The notes beneath the pieces are model-generated. The model did not search any database. It was not told where the DNA came from and saw only the letters and a list, made by a program, of their open reading frames with translations. Of a stretch of DNA of 64,000 nucleotides, positions 1 through 7,305 are shown piece after piece. The position numbers and the translations under genes are program-made. The stretch comes from CAVSRC01 sp963750065 (GTDB lineage: Bacteria > Pseudomonadota > Alphaproteobacteria > Rhizobiales > Kaistiaceae). The DNA lies in the NCBI GenBank assembly GCA_963750065.1, contig CAVVPK010000008.1, positions 104,367 to 168,366 of the forward strand, written 5' to 3'. Numbering within the stretch: the first letter of the stretch is position 1; each line of letters opens with the position of its first letter.

Positions 1-120
1 ATCCGGAATGAGCGAAGCAGCAAGGCCCGGGCTCGCGCTGCCCATGACCAATCCGACCATGGCGAATGCCAGCAGGCAGACGGCCGCCCGCGCCGGCATG
101 TGAAGTCTTGTTCGCATCAT
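1..120 (-). CDS. Partial secreted protein, N-terminal signal peptide only
   Basis: The minus strand reads through 40 codons from a tandem ATG-ATG (start at 120) to the window edge with no stop, so only the N-terminus is present. It shows a basic n-region (MMRTRLHMPAR), a hydrophobic core (about residues 13-27) and a likely signal-peptidase site after the Ala-rich stretch GLAA. The mature protein lies outside the window, so no function can be given. The product is probably periplasmic or exported. It is divergent from the empty stretch that precedes the 305-348 repeat. Confidence 0.55.
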   Translation of the reverse strand, partial: MMRTRLHMPARAAVCLLAFAMVGLVMGSASPGLAASLIPD

Positions 121-304
121 TGGTGTCGCCCGAGGATGCTTTTTCCAGGGTGAGCATAACAGGCGCATGACAACAGCCCGTAGTTGCAGACTATCGCGCT
201 GCCCGGGTTTTCGGCCGCGCGGTTAACGGGAGCCTGTCGCGGCTGGGCTCTCGAGCGGATCATCGTTTCACGGAATCGCCGATCCGCTCGCTCTCCGTTT
301 TTAC

Positions 305-348
305 GCAATTCCGGACGGAAAAGTGGTGTCCACTTTTCCTGGAATTGC
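305..348. repeat. Interrupted palindromic intergenic repeat
   Basis: Two nested inverted repeats are visible: GCAATTCC (305-312) with GGAATTGC (341-348), and GAAAAGTGG (318-326) with CCACTTTTC (330-338). From memory, this closely resembles a dispersed intergenic element common in rhizobial genomes. It ends two bases from the stop codon of the DUF2000 gene, so it may also act as that gene's 3' hairpin. Confidence 0.7.
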
Positions 349-349
349 T

Positions 350-769
350 CTAGCGCAGCAGCTTCAGCGACCCGGTCAGCGACTTCACCCAGGCGGAGGG
401 GCCGGCGAGGCCGAGGCCGTCGATCTCCTCCACCTCCAGCGACTTGGTGCCGAGCGCCGTTTCATAATCGGCGAAAACATGGATCGACCGCGCGAAGGCC
501 GGGAAGGGGACGATCGCCGCGCCGTTCTGCCGGCGGGCAAACGCCCTCAGCATCACGTCGCGGATAGTGGCGCGGTCGGCCTGCAGGACCGGCATTGGCT
601 GGTTGCAGACGCTGCCGAACTGACGGCCGCCGGCATCGGCGAGTGCGCTGTCGGCAAGCGCAGGGCATTGCGCGCCCAGCCCGACGGCGATGACGCCGAC
701 CGAATTGGCCGCCAAGCCAAGGGGCATGTCCGGTGCCACGATCACCGCCACGCGCAGATTGCTCGTCAT
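350..769 (-). CDS. DUF2000 family protein
   Basis: This 139-residue protein begins MTSNLRVAVIVAPD and has the DUF2000 pattern: an N-terminal hydrophobic strand, a GLAANSVGVIAVGLG segment and a C-terminal strand with the conserved AVGLG/FADYE-type core. The ATG at 769 was chosen over upstream starts because an AGAGG ribosome site lies just before it, whereas the upstream in-frame extension runs back over the neighbouring promoter. The gene is divergent from an Lrp/AsnC regulator 136 bp away, so it is a plausible target of that regulator. The biochemical role of the family is unknown. Confidence 0.75.
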   Translation of the reverse strand: MTSNLRVAVIVAPDMPLGLAANSVGVIAVGLGAQCPALADSALADAGGRQFGSVCNQPMPVLQADRATIRDVMLRAFARRQNGAAIVPFPAFARSIHVFADYETALGTKSLEVEEIDGLGLAGPSAWVKSLTGSLKLLR

Positions 770-880
770 CGATACCTCTTGGGGCAATACCCGGGATTCG
801 TGGCGGTACTTTAAATCCAGATTGTCGGGGATTTCTTGCGAAGTGACCTCTGCTCGAGCAGTATTCGGAAGCTCCTGCCG

Positions 881-896
881 CAATTCCGCGGAATTG
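881..896. promoter_or_regulatory. 16-bp perfect palindrome, candidate Lrp operator
   Basis: CAATTCCGCGGAATTG is perfectly self-complementary. It sits 10 bp upstream of the Lrp/AsnC start codon and overlaps the edge of its GAGGT ribosome site, inside the divergent promoter region shared with the DUF2000 gene. Lrp-family proteins usually autoregulate through symmetric AT-flanked sites, so this is the obvious operator candidate. That assignment is inferred from position and symmetry only. Confidence 0.5.
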
Positions 897-905
897 AGGT
901 TAAAC

Positions 906-1382
906 ATGCCTGACGCCCTCGAGCCCTCAGACGTCCGCATCCTGCGCGAACTACAGGCCGACGGGCGGCTGACCAATCAGGCGCTGGCCGAGAAGGTCGG
1001 CATGTCGGCCTCGCCCTGCTGGCGCCGGGTGCGCGCGCTCGAAGAGGCGGGCGTCATTCGCGGCTATCGCGCCGTGCTCGATCGACGGGAGGTCGGGCTT
1101 GGGGTGCTCGCCTTCGCGCGCGTGCGTGTCGGCGGCCACAGCGACCGGGAGGCACAGGAATTTGCCGACAGCGTCGCCCGCCTCGACGCGGTGGTTGCCT
1201 GCTACGCGATTGCCGGCGACGCCGACTTCCTGCTTCAGGTCGTGGCCTCCGATCTCGATGCCTATGCCCGCTTCTCCATGGAGGTGCTGCGCGCCCTGCC
1301 GCACATCAAGGAGATGCAGACGATGTTCGTCCTGAAGGAGATCAAGGCCGATCAGGGTCTGCCGGTCGCGGTGGGTGTCTAG
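906..1382 (+). CDS. Lrp/AsnC family transcriptional regulator
   Basis: The 158-residue protein has the standard Lrp/AsnC layout. An N-terminal winged HTH spans about residues 5-60 (DVRILRELQADGRLT, then MSASPCWRRVRALEEAGVI as the recognition helix). A RAM/ligand-binding domain covers about 68-150, with the typical pattern VVACYAIAGDADFLLQV. The length matches the family. The start has a GAGGT site 5 bases upstream. It is divergent from the DUF2000 gene with a perfect palindrome between them, and is followed by a strong terminator. It is likely a local amino-acid-responsive regulator; the effector cannot be read from sequence. Confidence 0.93.
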   Translation: MPDALEPSDVRILRELQADGRLTNQALAEKVGMSASPCWRRVRALEEAGVIRGYRAVLDRREVGLGVLAFARVRVGGHSDREAQEFADSVARLDAVVACYAIAGDADFLLQVVASDLDAYARFSMEVLRALPHIKEMQTMFVLKEIKADQGLPVAVGV

Positions 1383-1391
1383 GTCCCATGC

Positions 1392-1425
1392 GAAAAGCCC
1401 CGCAGTGCGCACCGCGGGGCTTTTC
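1392..1425. terminator. Bidirectional rho-independent terminator
   Basis: A 12-bp perfect stem (GAAAAGCCCCGC at 1392-1403 with GCGGGGCTTTTC at 1414-1425) encloses a 10-base loop. The A/T tails on both sides allow it to terminate both the Lrp gene (+) and the convergent secreted-protein gene (-). Confidence 0.9.
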
Positions 1426-1445
1426 CTTGCGTGAGACCGGTCGGC

Positions 1446-1793
1446 CTAGCGGCGCCAACCCCAGCCCGGGTTCCGGCCGTAACCCCAGCCGGGATTCGGG
1501 CCGCGGTTATCCCAGCCACCGCGAGGGCCATGGTCCCAGCGGCAATCCTGTCCGACGACCACCTGCTTGAAGTGCGGGCGGCCCCAATGGTCCCACCAGC
1601 GCACGGTCTTGAGCACCGGGCGGCATTCGCGGTGCGGGCGCTGCGGGCCGTAGCCCGGCGTGCCGACGCCGACGCTCCAGCCGGGGCCGCCGAAATAGAC
1701 ACCTGCCGCAGAGGCGGTGCCGGTGGTGCCGACCATGGCGCCGGCGGCGATGAGGCCGGCGGTGGCAGTGGCGATGAGGGTCTTCTTCATCAT
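1446..1793 (-). CDS. Small secreted Gly/Trp/Arg-rich protein
   Basis: The 115-residue protein has a clear Sec signal peptide (MMKKTLIATATAGLIAAGAMVG, with cleavage likely after the TASA motif near residue 29). The mature part is short and rich in Gly, Pro, Trp and Arg, with repeats of a GWGYGRNPGWGW type at the C-terminus and two cysteines (in HRECRP and QDCRW) that could form a disulfide. A GGAG site lies before the ATG pair. Similar small exported proteins of unknown function are common in Hyphomicrobiales. It is probably periplasmic; no catalytic motif is visible. Confidence 0.75.
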   Translation of the reverse strand: MMKKTLIATATAGLIAAGAMVGTTGTASAAGVYFGGPGWSVGVGTPGYGPQRPHRECRPVLKTVRWWDHWGRPHFKQVVVGQDCRWDHGPRGGWDNRGPNPGWGYGRNPGWGWRR

Positions 1794-1892
1794 GGCTCAG
1801 ATCTCCGTCTCGTCGATTTCATCCCGATCGGCTTCAGCGATCGTGTGAGGCTGTTTCTAGCGGGGGTGCCTTGAACCGAAGCTGAGGTGGCG

Positions 1893-1908
1893 GTTCATCT
1901 GCCGTTCA
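1893..1908. promoter_or_regulatory. Direct-repeat candidate regulator site (GTTCA, 11-bp period)
   Basis: GTTCA occurs at 1893-1897 and 1904-1908, one helical turn apart. An inverted partner GAACC lies at 1873-1877, facing GGTTC at 1892-1896. The cluster is in the divergent region between the secreted-protein gene (start 1793) and a small membrane protein gene (start 1971). An 11-bp direct repeat is the geometry used by OmpR-type response regulators. This is inference only. Confidence 0.3.
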
Positions 1909-1970
1909 GGCGGACCCCGGGGACGGAATCCCTAGCGTTGCGCTTGACCGCGACGGCAGGAACGGCGGAA

Positions 1971-2108
1971 ATGCGGCGCATGCGCCAGAACGACAACAAG
2001 CCGGACGCGATCGAGGTGTGGGCGCGGCGCGTCGGCCGCACGCTGGGCTATCTGTTCATGATCAGCCTCGCCGTCTATCTGGTCGCGACCCTGTGGCCGC
2101 ACAAATGA
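1971..2108 (+). CDS. Small single-pass membrane protein
   Basis: This 45-residue ORF has a charged N-terminus (MRRMRQNDNKPDAIEVWARRV) followed by one hydrophobic helix of about 18 residues (LGYLFMISLAVYLVATLW) and a short PHK tail. Two ATGs (1971 and 1980) are possible; 1971 has the better purine-rich leader. Its stop overlaps the ATG of the metalloprotease gene by ATGA, which suggests translational coupling and supports it being a real gene. Function is unknown; it may be a membrane partner of the downstream protein. Confidence 0.6.
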   Translation: MRRMRQNDNKPDAIEVWARRVGRTLGYLFMISLAVYLVATLWPHK

Positions 2109-2527
2109 GCGGCAAATCCCCTGATTGGGCCGCTGCAGAGGCGCCGTCGCTCGACGATATCGAGGGGATCGCACGAGAAAGCTTCGCGGCGCTCCCCGAT
2201 ACCTTCCGCGCGCTCTGCGGCGATATCGAATTCCGCGTCAGCGAGTTCCCGGAAGACGACGTGCTCGACGATCTCGGTGCCGAGTCGGAATTCGACATCC
2301 TCGGCCTGTTCCAGGGCGTGGGTCTGGCCCAGGACGATGCCGCCGGCCACACCGGGCAGATGCCCAATCGCGTCTGGCTCTACCGGCGGCCGATCCTCGA
2401 TTACTGGGCCGAGCACGAGGAGACGCTGGGGGCGATCGTCGGCCACGTTCTGGTGCATGAGATCGGCCACCATTTTGGCCTGTCGGACGACGACATGGAA
2501 GCCATCGAGGCGAGCGCCGATCATTAA
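2105..2527 (+). CDS. Zincin-like metallopeptidase family protein (Zincin_1)
   Basis: This 140-residue cytosolic protein ends with the motif HEIGHHFGLSDDDME (about residues 118-132), the HExxHxxGxxD pattern of the short Zincin_1/DUF1025 family. The two His and the Glu would bind and activate zinc, with the Asp as third ligand. The N-terminal half is acidic and matches the family (a FRVSEFPEDDVL strand). Length is typical. Its ATG overlaps the upstream small membrane protein stop. No substrate is established for the family. Confidence 0.85.
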   Translation: MSGKSPDWAAAEAPSLDDIEGIARESFAALPDTFRALCGDIEFRVSEFPEDDVLDDLGAESEFDILGLFQGVGLAQDDAAGHTGQMPNRVWLYRRPILDYWAEHEETLGAIVGHVLVHEIGHHFGLSDDDMEAIEASADH

Positions 2528-2669
2528 CCATGGCTGGACGTCGCGGCGGCCGACCGCCGGCTGACGGCATGGTGAAAGGTTGGCCGACCTAGGGTGCCGG
2601 TGGCGCGCGCAGGAAGGCACCGGCCCCTGCGTGTTGCCCGACATACCCTCCTCCCAACGGACTATGCAT

Positions 2670-3233
2670 ATGACGCTTTTCGGTACCAAACTTCGTTACG
2701 GCGCGGTCGCCCAGGCCTTCCACTGGGTGACCTTCGTTCTGCTGGCGACCGCTTGGCTGGTCGCCCACGGCCACACGCGCGTCCTCCACGAGACGCTGGG
2801 CTTCGCCGTCTTCGTGCTCGTGGCGGCGCGGCTCCTTTGGCGCGCCATCGACCGCCAGCCCGACCATGAGATGTCGCTGGTGGTCACGCTGGGCTCCAAG
2901 CTGGTCCACTGGCTGCTCTACGCCATGCTCATCGCGATTCCCCTGACCGCGATCGTCGGAACGTGGCTCGAAGGCCATGAGATCATCGTCTACGGCCTCG
3001 GCCGGATCGGGCCGTACTTGGCCGAATCGCGCCATCTCGGCCACCAAATCATGGAAATGCATTACCTGCTCGCCAACCTCATCGTGCTGGTCGCCGGCTC
3101 GCATGCTGCGGCTGCCCTGTTCCACCACGTCTTCATGAAGGATGACGTGCTCCGCGCCATGCTGCCCGGCGCGCGGCCGAAAGGCAAAAATGACCGGGCC
3201 GGCCCAAGGGTCGCCCGGCGGCGCTACGCCTAG
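2670..3233 (+). CDS. Cytochrome b561 (CybB-type), copy 1
   Basis: A four-helix membrane b-type cytochrome of 187 residues. The family His residues are present in AFHW (helix 1), LHETLG, LVHWLL (helix 3) and the C-terminal SHAAAALFHH segment; these would bind two haems and shuttle electrons from quinol. It is the first of three tandem paralogues. The 5' leader is almost identical to that of copy 2, but where copy 2 has an ATG (3387) this copy reads ATA, so translation must start internally, most simply at the MTLFG methionine (2670) that all three copies share. A hairpin follows the stop. Its C-terminus is longer and more basic than that of the other copies. Confidence 0.85.
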   Translation: MTLFGTKLRYGAVAQAFHWVTFVLLATAWLVAHGHTRVLHETLGFAVFVLVAARLLWRAIDRQPDHEMSLVVTLGSKLVHWLLYAMLIAIPLTAIVGTWLEGHEIIVYGLGRIGPYLAESRHLGHQIMEMHYLLANLIVLVAGSHAAAALFHHVFMKDDVLRAMLPGARPKGKNDRAGPRVARRRYA

Positions 3234-3260
3234 GACCGTCGCCGACCGATTGGGCGGTTT

Positions 3261-3289
3261 GCCCGGTGTCGCCATCGGCCACACCGGGC
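3261..3289. terminator. Hairpin after cytochrome b561 copy 1
   Basis: GCCCGGTGT (3261-3269) pairs with ACACCGGGC (3281-3289) around an 11-base loop. There is no U-tract, so it is at best a weak or factor-assisted terminator or an mRNA-stabilising hairpin. Confidence 0.4.
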
Positions 3290-3349
3290 GGCTGCCCGAT
3301 GGCGTTAACGGAATTGTGAATGCGGGCCGTTGCCGGAGTTGAGGCCGCT

Positions 3350-3377
3350 TACGTAGGACGCAGCCGCTTCCTACGTA
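3350..3377. promoter_or_regulatory. Inverted repeat in the leader of cytochrome b561 copy 2
   Basis: TACGTAGGA (3350-3358) and TCCTACGTA (3369-3377) form a perfect 9-bp inverted repeat with a 10-bp spacer. It lies directly before the ribosome site (TAGGAG) and ATG at 3387. It could be an operator or an mRNA hairpin that occludes the ribosome site. No such repeat precedes copy 1. Confidence 0.45.
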
Positions 3378-3386
3378 GGAGCCAAC

Positions 3387-3929
3387 ATGTCCTCCTCCCA
3401 ACGGATCACGCATATGACGCTTTTCGGTACCAAACTCCACTACGGCACGGTCGCCCAGGCCTTCCACTGGGTCACCGTCGTCCTGCTGGCGGCCGCCTGG
3501 TTGGTCGCCCACGGCGAATTCCGCTCTCTCCACATGACCCTGGGCTTCACGGTCTTCGTCATCGTGGCTGCCCGGCTGCTCTGGCGCGCCTTCGACCGCC
3601 AGCCGGCCCACGATTCCCTGTCGCCCGTGGTGGCGCTGGGGTCGAAGCTGGTCCACTGGCTGCTCTACGCGATGCTGATCGCGATTCCCGTGAGCGCGAT
3701 CGTCGGGACGTGGCTCGGCGGCCATGCGATCGTCGTCTATGGTCTGGATCTCGGCCCCTACCTTGCCGAATCCCGCCACCTTGGCCATCAGATCATGGAG
3801 GTGCATCAGCTGCTCGCCAATGCCATCGTGGTGGTGGCAGGCCTGCATGCCGTGGCCGCCCTGTTCCACCACTTCTTCGTCAAGGACGGTGTGCTCAGGG
3901 CGATGCTGCCCGGCGGGCGGGCGGCGTAG
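3387..3929 (+). CDS. Cytochrome b561 (CybB-type), copy 2
   Basis: This 180-residue, four-helix haem b membrane protein is very similar to copy 1 across its full length. Shared blocks include the FGTKL start, AFHWVT, KLVHWLLYAMLIAIP, ESRHLGHQIME and the FHH motif. The ATG at 3387 is preceded by TAGGAGCC at good spacing. Haem-ligating His positions are retained. It ends with the MLPGGR motif also seen in copies 1 and 3. It probably transfers electrons from the quinone pool to a periplasmic acceptor; the in vivo partner is unknown. Confidence 0.9.
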   Translation: MSSSQRITHMTLFGTKLHYGTVAQAFHWVTVVLLAAAWLVAHGEFRSLHMTLGFTVFVIVAARLLWRAFDRQPAHDSLSPVVALGSKLVHWLLYAMLIAIPVSAIVGTWLGGHAIVVYGLDLGPYLAESRHLGHQIMEVHQLLANAIVVVAGLHAVAALFHHFFVKDGVLRAMLPGGRAA

Positions 3930-4054
3930 GCAAGAGGCGTCATTCGTCGGCCGCTACCCGCTAGACGTGTCGCAGGAGCGGCCCTCTGGTCCCGGCGTAG
4001 GAGTCTCCGGCATCCTGCGTGATGTCGATAGAGTTCTTGCGACGGGATCTCTCC

Positions 4055-4558
4055 ATGACGCTCTTCGGAACCAGGTTCCATTTCGGCCCGATCGCCCAGA
4101 CCTTTCATTGGGCGATGGCCATTCTGGTGATTGCCGCCCTCTTTTCCGCGCTCGCCGCCGACCACGGCGGGGCCGCAATTCTGACGCTGCACGAAACGCT
4201 CGGCGTGACGATCGTCGTGCTGACCGTGCTGCGCCTTGCCTGGCGGTCCTTCTTCGACCGGTTGCCGGGGAAGCCGCCGATGCGCACCGCGCTCATGCGT
4301 TGGTCGTGGCGGATGGACGTGGCGCTCTATGGGCTGCTCTTTGCCGTGCCGATCGCCGGGATCATCGGCGCGCACGAGATGTCGGCGATTGCAGTAGGGC
4401 TGGTACATCCGGCGCCGAGTGTGCTGGGCCTGCACCGGCTGCTCGGCATTCTCCTGTTCCTGACCGCGGGGTTGCATTCCGCCGTCGCGCTCTACCACCA
4501 CTACGGCAAGCGGGACGGCGTCTTGAAGATGATGCTGCCCGGCGGGCGGACGGCGTAG
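4055..4558 (+). CDS. Cytochrome b561 (CybB-type), copy 3
   Basis: This is a more diverged third paralogue of 167 residues from MTLFGTRFHFG; starts at 4019 or 4022 would add 11-12 residues. Four hydrophobic helices and the key His residues (TFHWAM, LHETLG, LHRLLG, LHSAVALYHHY) remain. The ESRHLGHQ loop of copies 1 and 2 is replaced by VGLVHPAPSVLG, so it is an older duplication. It ends MLPGGRTA like copy 2. It is convergent with deoD, with only 5 bp between stops. Confidence 0.85.
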   Translation: MTLFGTRFHFGPIAQTFHWAMAILVIAALFSALAADHGGAAILTLHETLGVTIVVLTVLRLAWRSFFDRLPGKPPMRTALMRWSWRMDVALYGLLFAVPIAGIIGAHEMSAIAVGLVHPAPSVLGLHRLLGILLFLTAGLHSAVALYHHYGKRDGVLKMMLPGGRTA

Positions 4559-4563
4559 GCCGC

Positions 4564-5274
4564 TCAGGCCCCCACCGCAACGTCCAGCGACAGTTCCACC
4601 ATCTCGTGGAGCGACGACTGGCGCTCCTCGGGGTCCAGCTTGTCGCCGGTGACGATGTTGTCGCTGATGGCGCAGATGGCGACCGCCCGGGCACCATAAC
4701 GGGCGGCGAGCGTGTAGAGGGTGGCCGCCTCCATCTCGACGGCGAGCACGCCGTGGGCCCTGAGTGCGTCGTAAACCGTGACGCCGGCGGGGTGGTAGAA
4801 GACATCCGACGAGGCGATGCCGCCGACGTGCCAGGTGAGGCCGCGTTTCTCCGCGATCTCGACCGCCAAGCGGAGCAGGCCGAAATCGGCCACGGGCGCG
4901 AAATTGTAGGGGCCGAACACGTCCCTGTTCATGGCGCTGTCGGTCGAGGCGGCCGAGGCGATGACGATATCGCGGACATTGAGCTTCTCGCTGAGGCCCC
5001 CGGCGGTGCCGACGCGGATGACGGTCTTGACGCCGTATTCGGCCAAGAGCTCGGTGACGTAGATGCCGAGCGAGGGCTGGCCCATGCCGGTCGCCTGGAC
5101 GCTCACCGGCCTGCCCTTCCAGGTGCCGGTGAAGCCGAGGCAGTTGCGCACGGCATTGACCTGGCGCGGTGCCTCGAAAAAGGTCTCGGCGATCCATTTG
5201 GCGCGCAGCGGGTCGCCGGGCAGCAGGACCGCGTCGGTGTAATCGCCCTTCTTGGCTTCGTTATGCGGGGTCAC
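4564..5274 (-). CDS. deoD: Purine-nucleoside phosphorylase, DeoD type
   Basis: The 236-residue enzyme cleaves purine (deoxy)nucleosides with phosphate. Family motifs are all present: GDPLRAKWIAE near the N-terminus, GMGQPS (phosphate site), RVGTAG, an MEAATLY substrate loop and SDNIVTG carrying the catalytic Asp. The start is a GTG at 5274, because the protein then begins with TPHNEAKKGDY, the usual DeoD N-terminus, and a GGAG site sits 9 bases upstream. Upstream ATGs would add about 80 residues of low-quality sequence. It acts in cytosolic purine salvage. It is divergent from leuD across a rhizobial-type repeat. Confidence 0.93.
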   Translation of the reverse strand: MTPHNEAKKGDYTDAVLLPGDPLRAKWIAETFFEAPRQVNAVRNCLGFTGTWKGRPVSVQATGMGQPSLGIYVTELLAEYGVKTVIRVGTAGGLSEKLNVRDIVIASAASTDSAMNRDVFGPYNFAPVADFGLLRLAVEIAEKRGLTWHVGGIASSDVFYHPAGVTVYDALRAHGVLAVEMEAATLYTLAARYGARAVAICAISDNIVTGDKLDPEERQSSLHEMVELSLDVAVGA

Positions 5275-5300
5275 GTTGGCATTTCTCCGGTTTCCCCGCA

Positions 5301-5340
5301 GTTTGTAGCCGGGATGGGGCGAAGCGCAATCCGGGTCCTT
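5301..5340. repeat. Rhizobial-type dispersed intergenic repeat
   Basis: The segment GTAGCCGGGATGGGGCGAAG and the following GCAATCCGGG match, from memory, a repeat scattered through many rhizobial genomes. The CCGG-containing ends are imperfectly complementary, so it could form a hairpin. It lies between deoD and leuD. Confidence 0.5.
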
Positions 5341-5437
5341 TGCGGCCCGCCTTCGGCGGACTCCCCCAGGATGAGCCGCGCTTGACCTCTCCGGCCGGCC
5401 GTCGCATGACAGGCGCCTCAGACAAGGATTTGCGCGC

Positions 5438-6043
5438 ATGGACAAGTTCACGACGCTCACCGCCGTTGCGGCGCCGCTCGACATGATCAACGTCGACACC
5501 GACATGATCATTCCCAAGGACTATCTGAAGACGATCAAGCGCACCGGCCTCGGCACGGGGCTGTTCGCCGAGTTGCGCTATCTTGACGACGGGTCGGACA
5601 ACCCGGATTTCGTGCTCAACAAGCCGGCCTACAAAAAGGCGCAGATTCTTGTCGCCGGCGACAATTTCGGTTGCGGCTCGAGCCGCGAGCACGCGCCCTG
5701 GGCGCTGCTCGATTACGGCATCCGCTGCGTCATCTCGACCGAGTTCGGCGACATCTTCTACAACAACGCCTTCAAGAACGGCATCCTGCCGATCAAAGTC
5801 TCGCCGGAAGACCTCGCCAAGCTGATGGACGACGCCGAGCGTGGGTCCAATGCCACGCTGACGGTCGATCTCGACGCCCAGGAGATCAAGGGGCCGGACG
5901 GCGGCACGGTGCATTTCGAGGTCGACGCGTTCAAAAAGCATTGCCTGCTGAACGGCCTCGACGAGGTCGGGCTGACCATGGAGAAGGCCGACCGCATCGC
6001 GACCTACGAGACCAAGGTCGCAACGACGCGGCCTTGGGTCTGA
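5438..6043 (+). CDS. leuD: 3-isopropylmalate dehydratase small subunit
   Basis: This 201-residue protein is the full-length LeuD of the long alphaproteobacterial type. It shows the NVDTDMIIPKDYLK start region, the DNFGCGSSREHAPWAL swivel-domain signature near residues 73-89 and the NNAFKNGILPI segment. With LeuC (not in this window) it isomerises 2- to 3-isopropylmalate in leucine synthesis. A GACAAGGA-like leader precedes the ATG. rlmN follows after 19 bp, so the two are probably co-transcribed. Confidence 0.96.
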   Translation: MDKFTTLTAVAAPLDMINVDTDMIIPKDYLKTIKRTGLGTGLFAELRYLDDGSDNPDFVLNKPAYKKAQILVAGDNFGCGSSREHAPWALLDYGIRCVISTEFGDIFYNNAFKNGILPIKVSPEDLAKLMDDAERGSNATLTVDLDAQEIKGPDGGTVHFEVDAFKKHCLLNGLDEVGLTMEKADRIATYETKVATTRPWV

Positions 6044-6062
6044 TCCCGGCTGGCTCCAGGTC

Positions 6063-7292
6063 ATGACCGTCACCGCTCCCGTTTCCGCGGACGCTGCCGC
6101 GCCCGGCCGGGCTGAAGTGCGGCCGTCGCTCGTCGGCATGAGCCGCGCGGAGCTGGGTTCGGCGCTCGCCGCCATCGGCGTGCCGGCGACGCAGATCAGG
6201 ATGCGTACTGGCCAGCTCTGGCACTGGCTCTATGTGCGTGGGGCGACCGACTTCGCCGACATGACCAACGTCTCCAAGGGGCTGAGGGCCGAGCTGGCGG
6301 AGGCCTATTCGGTGAGCCGGCCGGAGATCGTCACCGAGCAGATTTCCGAGGACGGCACGCGCAAGTGGCTGCTGCGCTTTCCGCCGCGCGGCGCCGGCCG
6401 CCCGGTCGAGGTGGAGACGGTGTATATCCCCGAGGAGGGGCGCGGCACGCTCTGTCTCTCCAGCCAGGTCGGCTGCACGCTCTCCTGCTCGTTCTGCCAT
6501 ACCGGCACGCAGACGCTGGTGCGCAACCTGAGCGCCGAGGAGATCGTCGGTCAGGTGCTGCTGGCGCGCGACCGGCTCGGCGACTATCCGGCGCCGGGTG
6601 TGTCGAAGGCGGCGCCCGCTCCGGAGCGGGAAGCCAGCACGGAAGCGCCGTCGACCGGAAGGCTGGTCTCCAATATCGTCATGATGGGCATGGGCGAGCC
6701 GCTCTATAACTACGACAACGTCCGCCAAGCCCTGCACATCATTGCCGATGGCGACGGCATCGCGCTGTCCAAGCGGCGGATCACGCTGTCGACCTCCGGC
6801 GTGGTGCCGATGATCCCGCGCGCCGGCGAGGAGATCGGCGTGCTCCTGGCGATCTCGCTGCATGCGGTCACCGACGCGCTGCGCGACGTTCTGGTGCCGC
6901 TCAACAAGAAATATCCGATCGCCGAGCTGATCGCCGCCTGCCGCGCCTATCCGGGCCTGTCGAACGCGCGGCGCATCACCTTCGAATATGTGATGCTGAA
7001 GGGCATCAACGATACGCCTGCCGAAGCGCGGGCGCTGGTCAAGCTGCTCGCCGGCATCCCGGCCAAGATCAACCTGATCCCGTTCAATCCGTGGCCGGGC
7101 TCGGGCTATGAGTGCTCCGACTGGGAGACGATCGAGCGCTTCGCCGATATCGTCAACCGCGCCGGCTATGCCTCGCCGGTGCGCACGCCGCGCGGCCGCG
7201 ATATCCTGGCCGCCTGCGGCCAGCTCAAGAGCGAGAGCGAGCGTCTGCGCATCCGCGAGCGCATGGCGCTGGAAGCGATGATCGCGGGTTAG
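6063..7292 (+). CDS. rlmN: 23S rRNA (adenine2503-C2)-methyltransferase RlmN
   Basis: This 409-residue radical-SAM methylase also methylates some tRNAs. The [4Fe-4S]-binding CxxxCxxC motif is in GCTLSCSFCHTGTQ (about residues 136-149). The MMGMGEPLYNYDN motif and the catalytic cysteine near the C-terminus (ILAACGQL) are present, as are the ISLHAVTD and INLIPFNPWPG family blocks. A Pro/Ala/Glu-rich insertion (about residues 178-198) between the iron-sulfur loop and MMGMGEP is a variable loop. It lies directly downstream of leuD. Confidence 0.96.
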   Translation: MTVTAPVSADAAAPGRAEVRPSLVGMSRAELGSALAAIGVPATQIRMRTGQLWHWLYVRGATDFADMTNVSKGLRAELAEAYSVSRPEIVTEQISEDGTRKWLLRFPPRGAGRPVEVETVYIPEEGRGTLCLSSQVGCTLSCSFCHTGTQTLVRNLSAEEIVGQVLLARDRLGDYPAPGVSKAAPAPEREASTEAPSTGRLVSNIVMMGMGEPLYNYDNVRQALHIIADGDGIALSKRRITLSTSGVVPMIPRAGEEIGVLLAISLHAVTDALRDVLVPLNKKYPIAELIAACRAYPGLSNARRITFEYVMLKGINDTPAEARALVKLLAGIPAKINLIPFNPWPGSGYECSDWETIERFADIVNRAGYASPVRTPRGRDILAACGQLKSESERLRIRERMALEAMIAG

Positions 7293-7305
7293 GCCGAGAG
7301 CCACG

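Noticed and set aside
2589..3872. 427-residue minus-strand ORF with an internal repeat
   Set aside because: It mirrors the two tandem cytochrome b561 genes; the internal repeat simply reflects their duplication.
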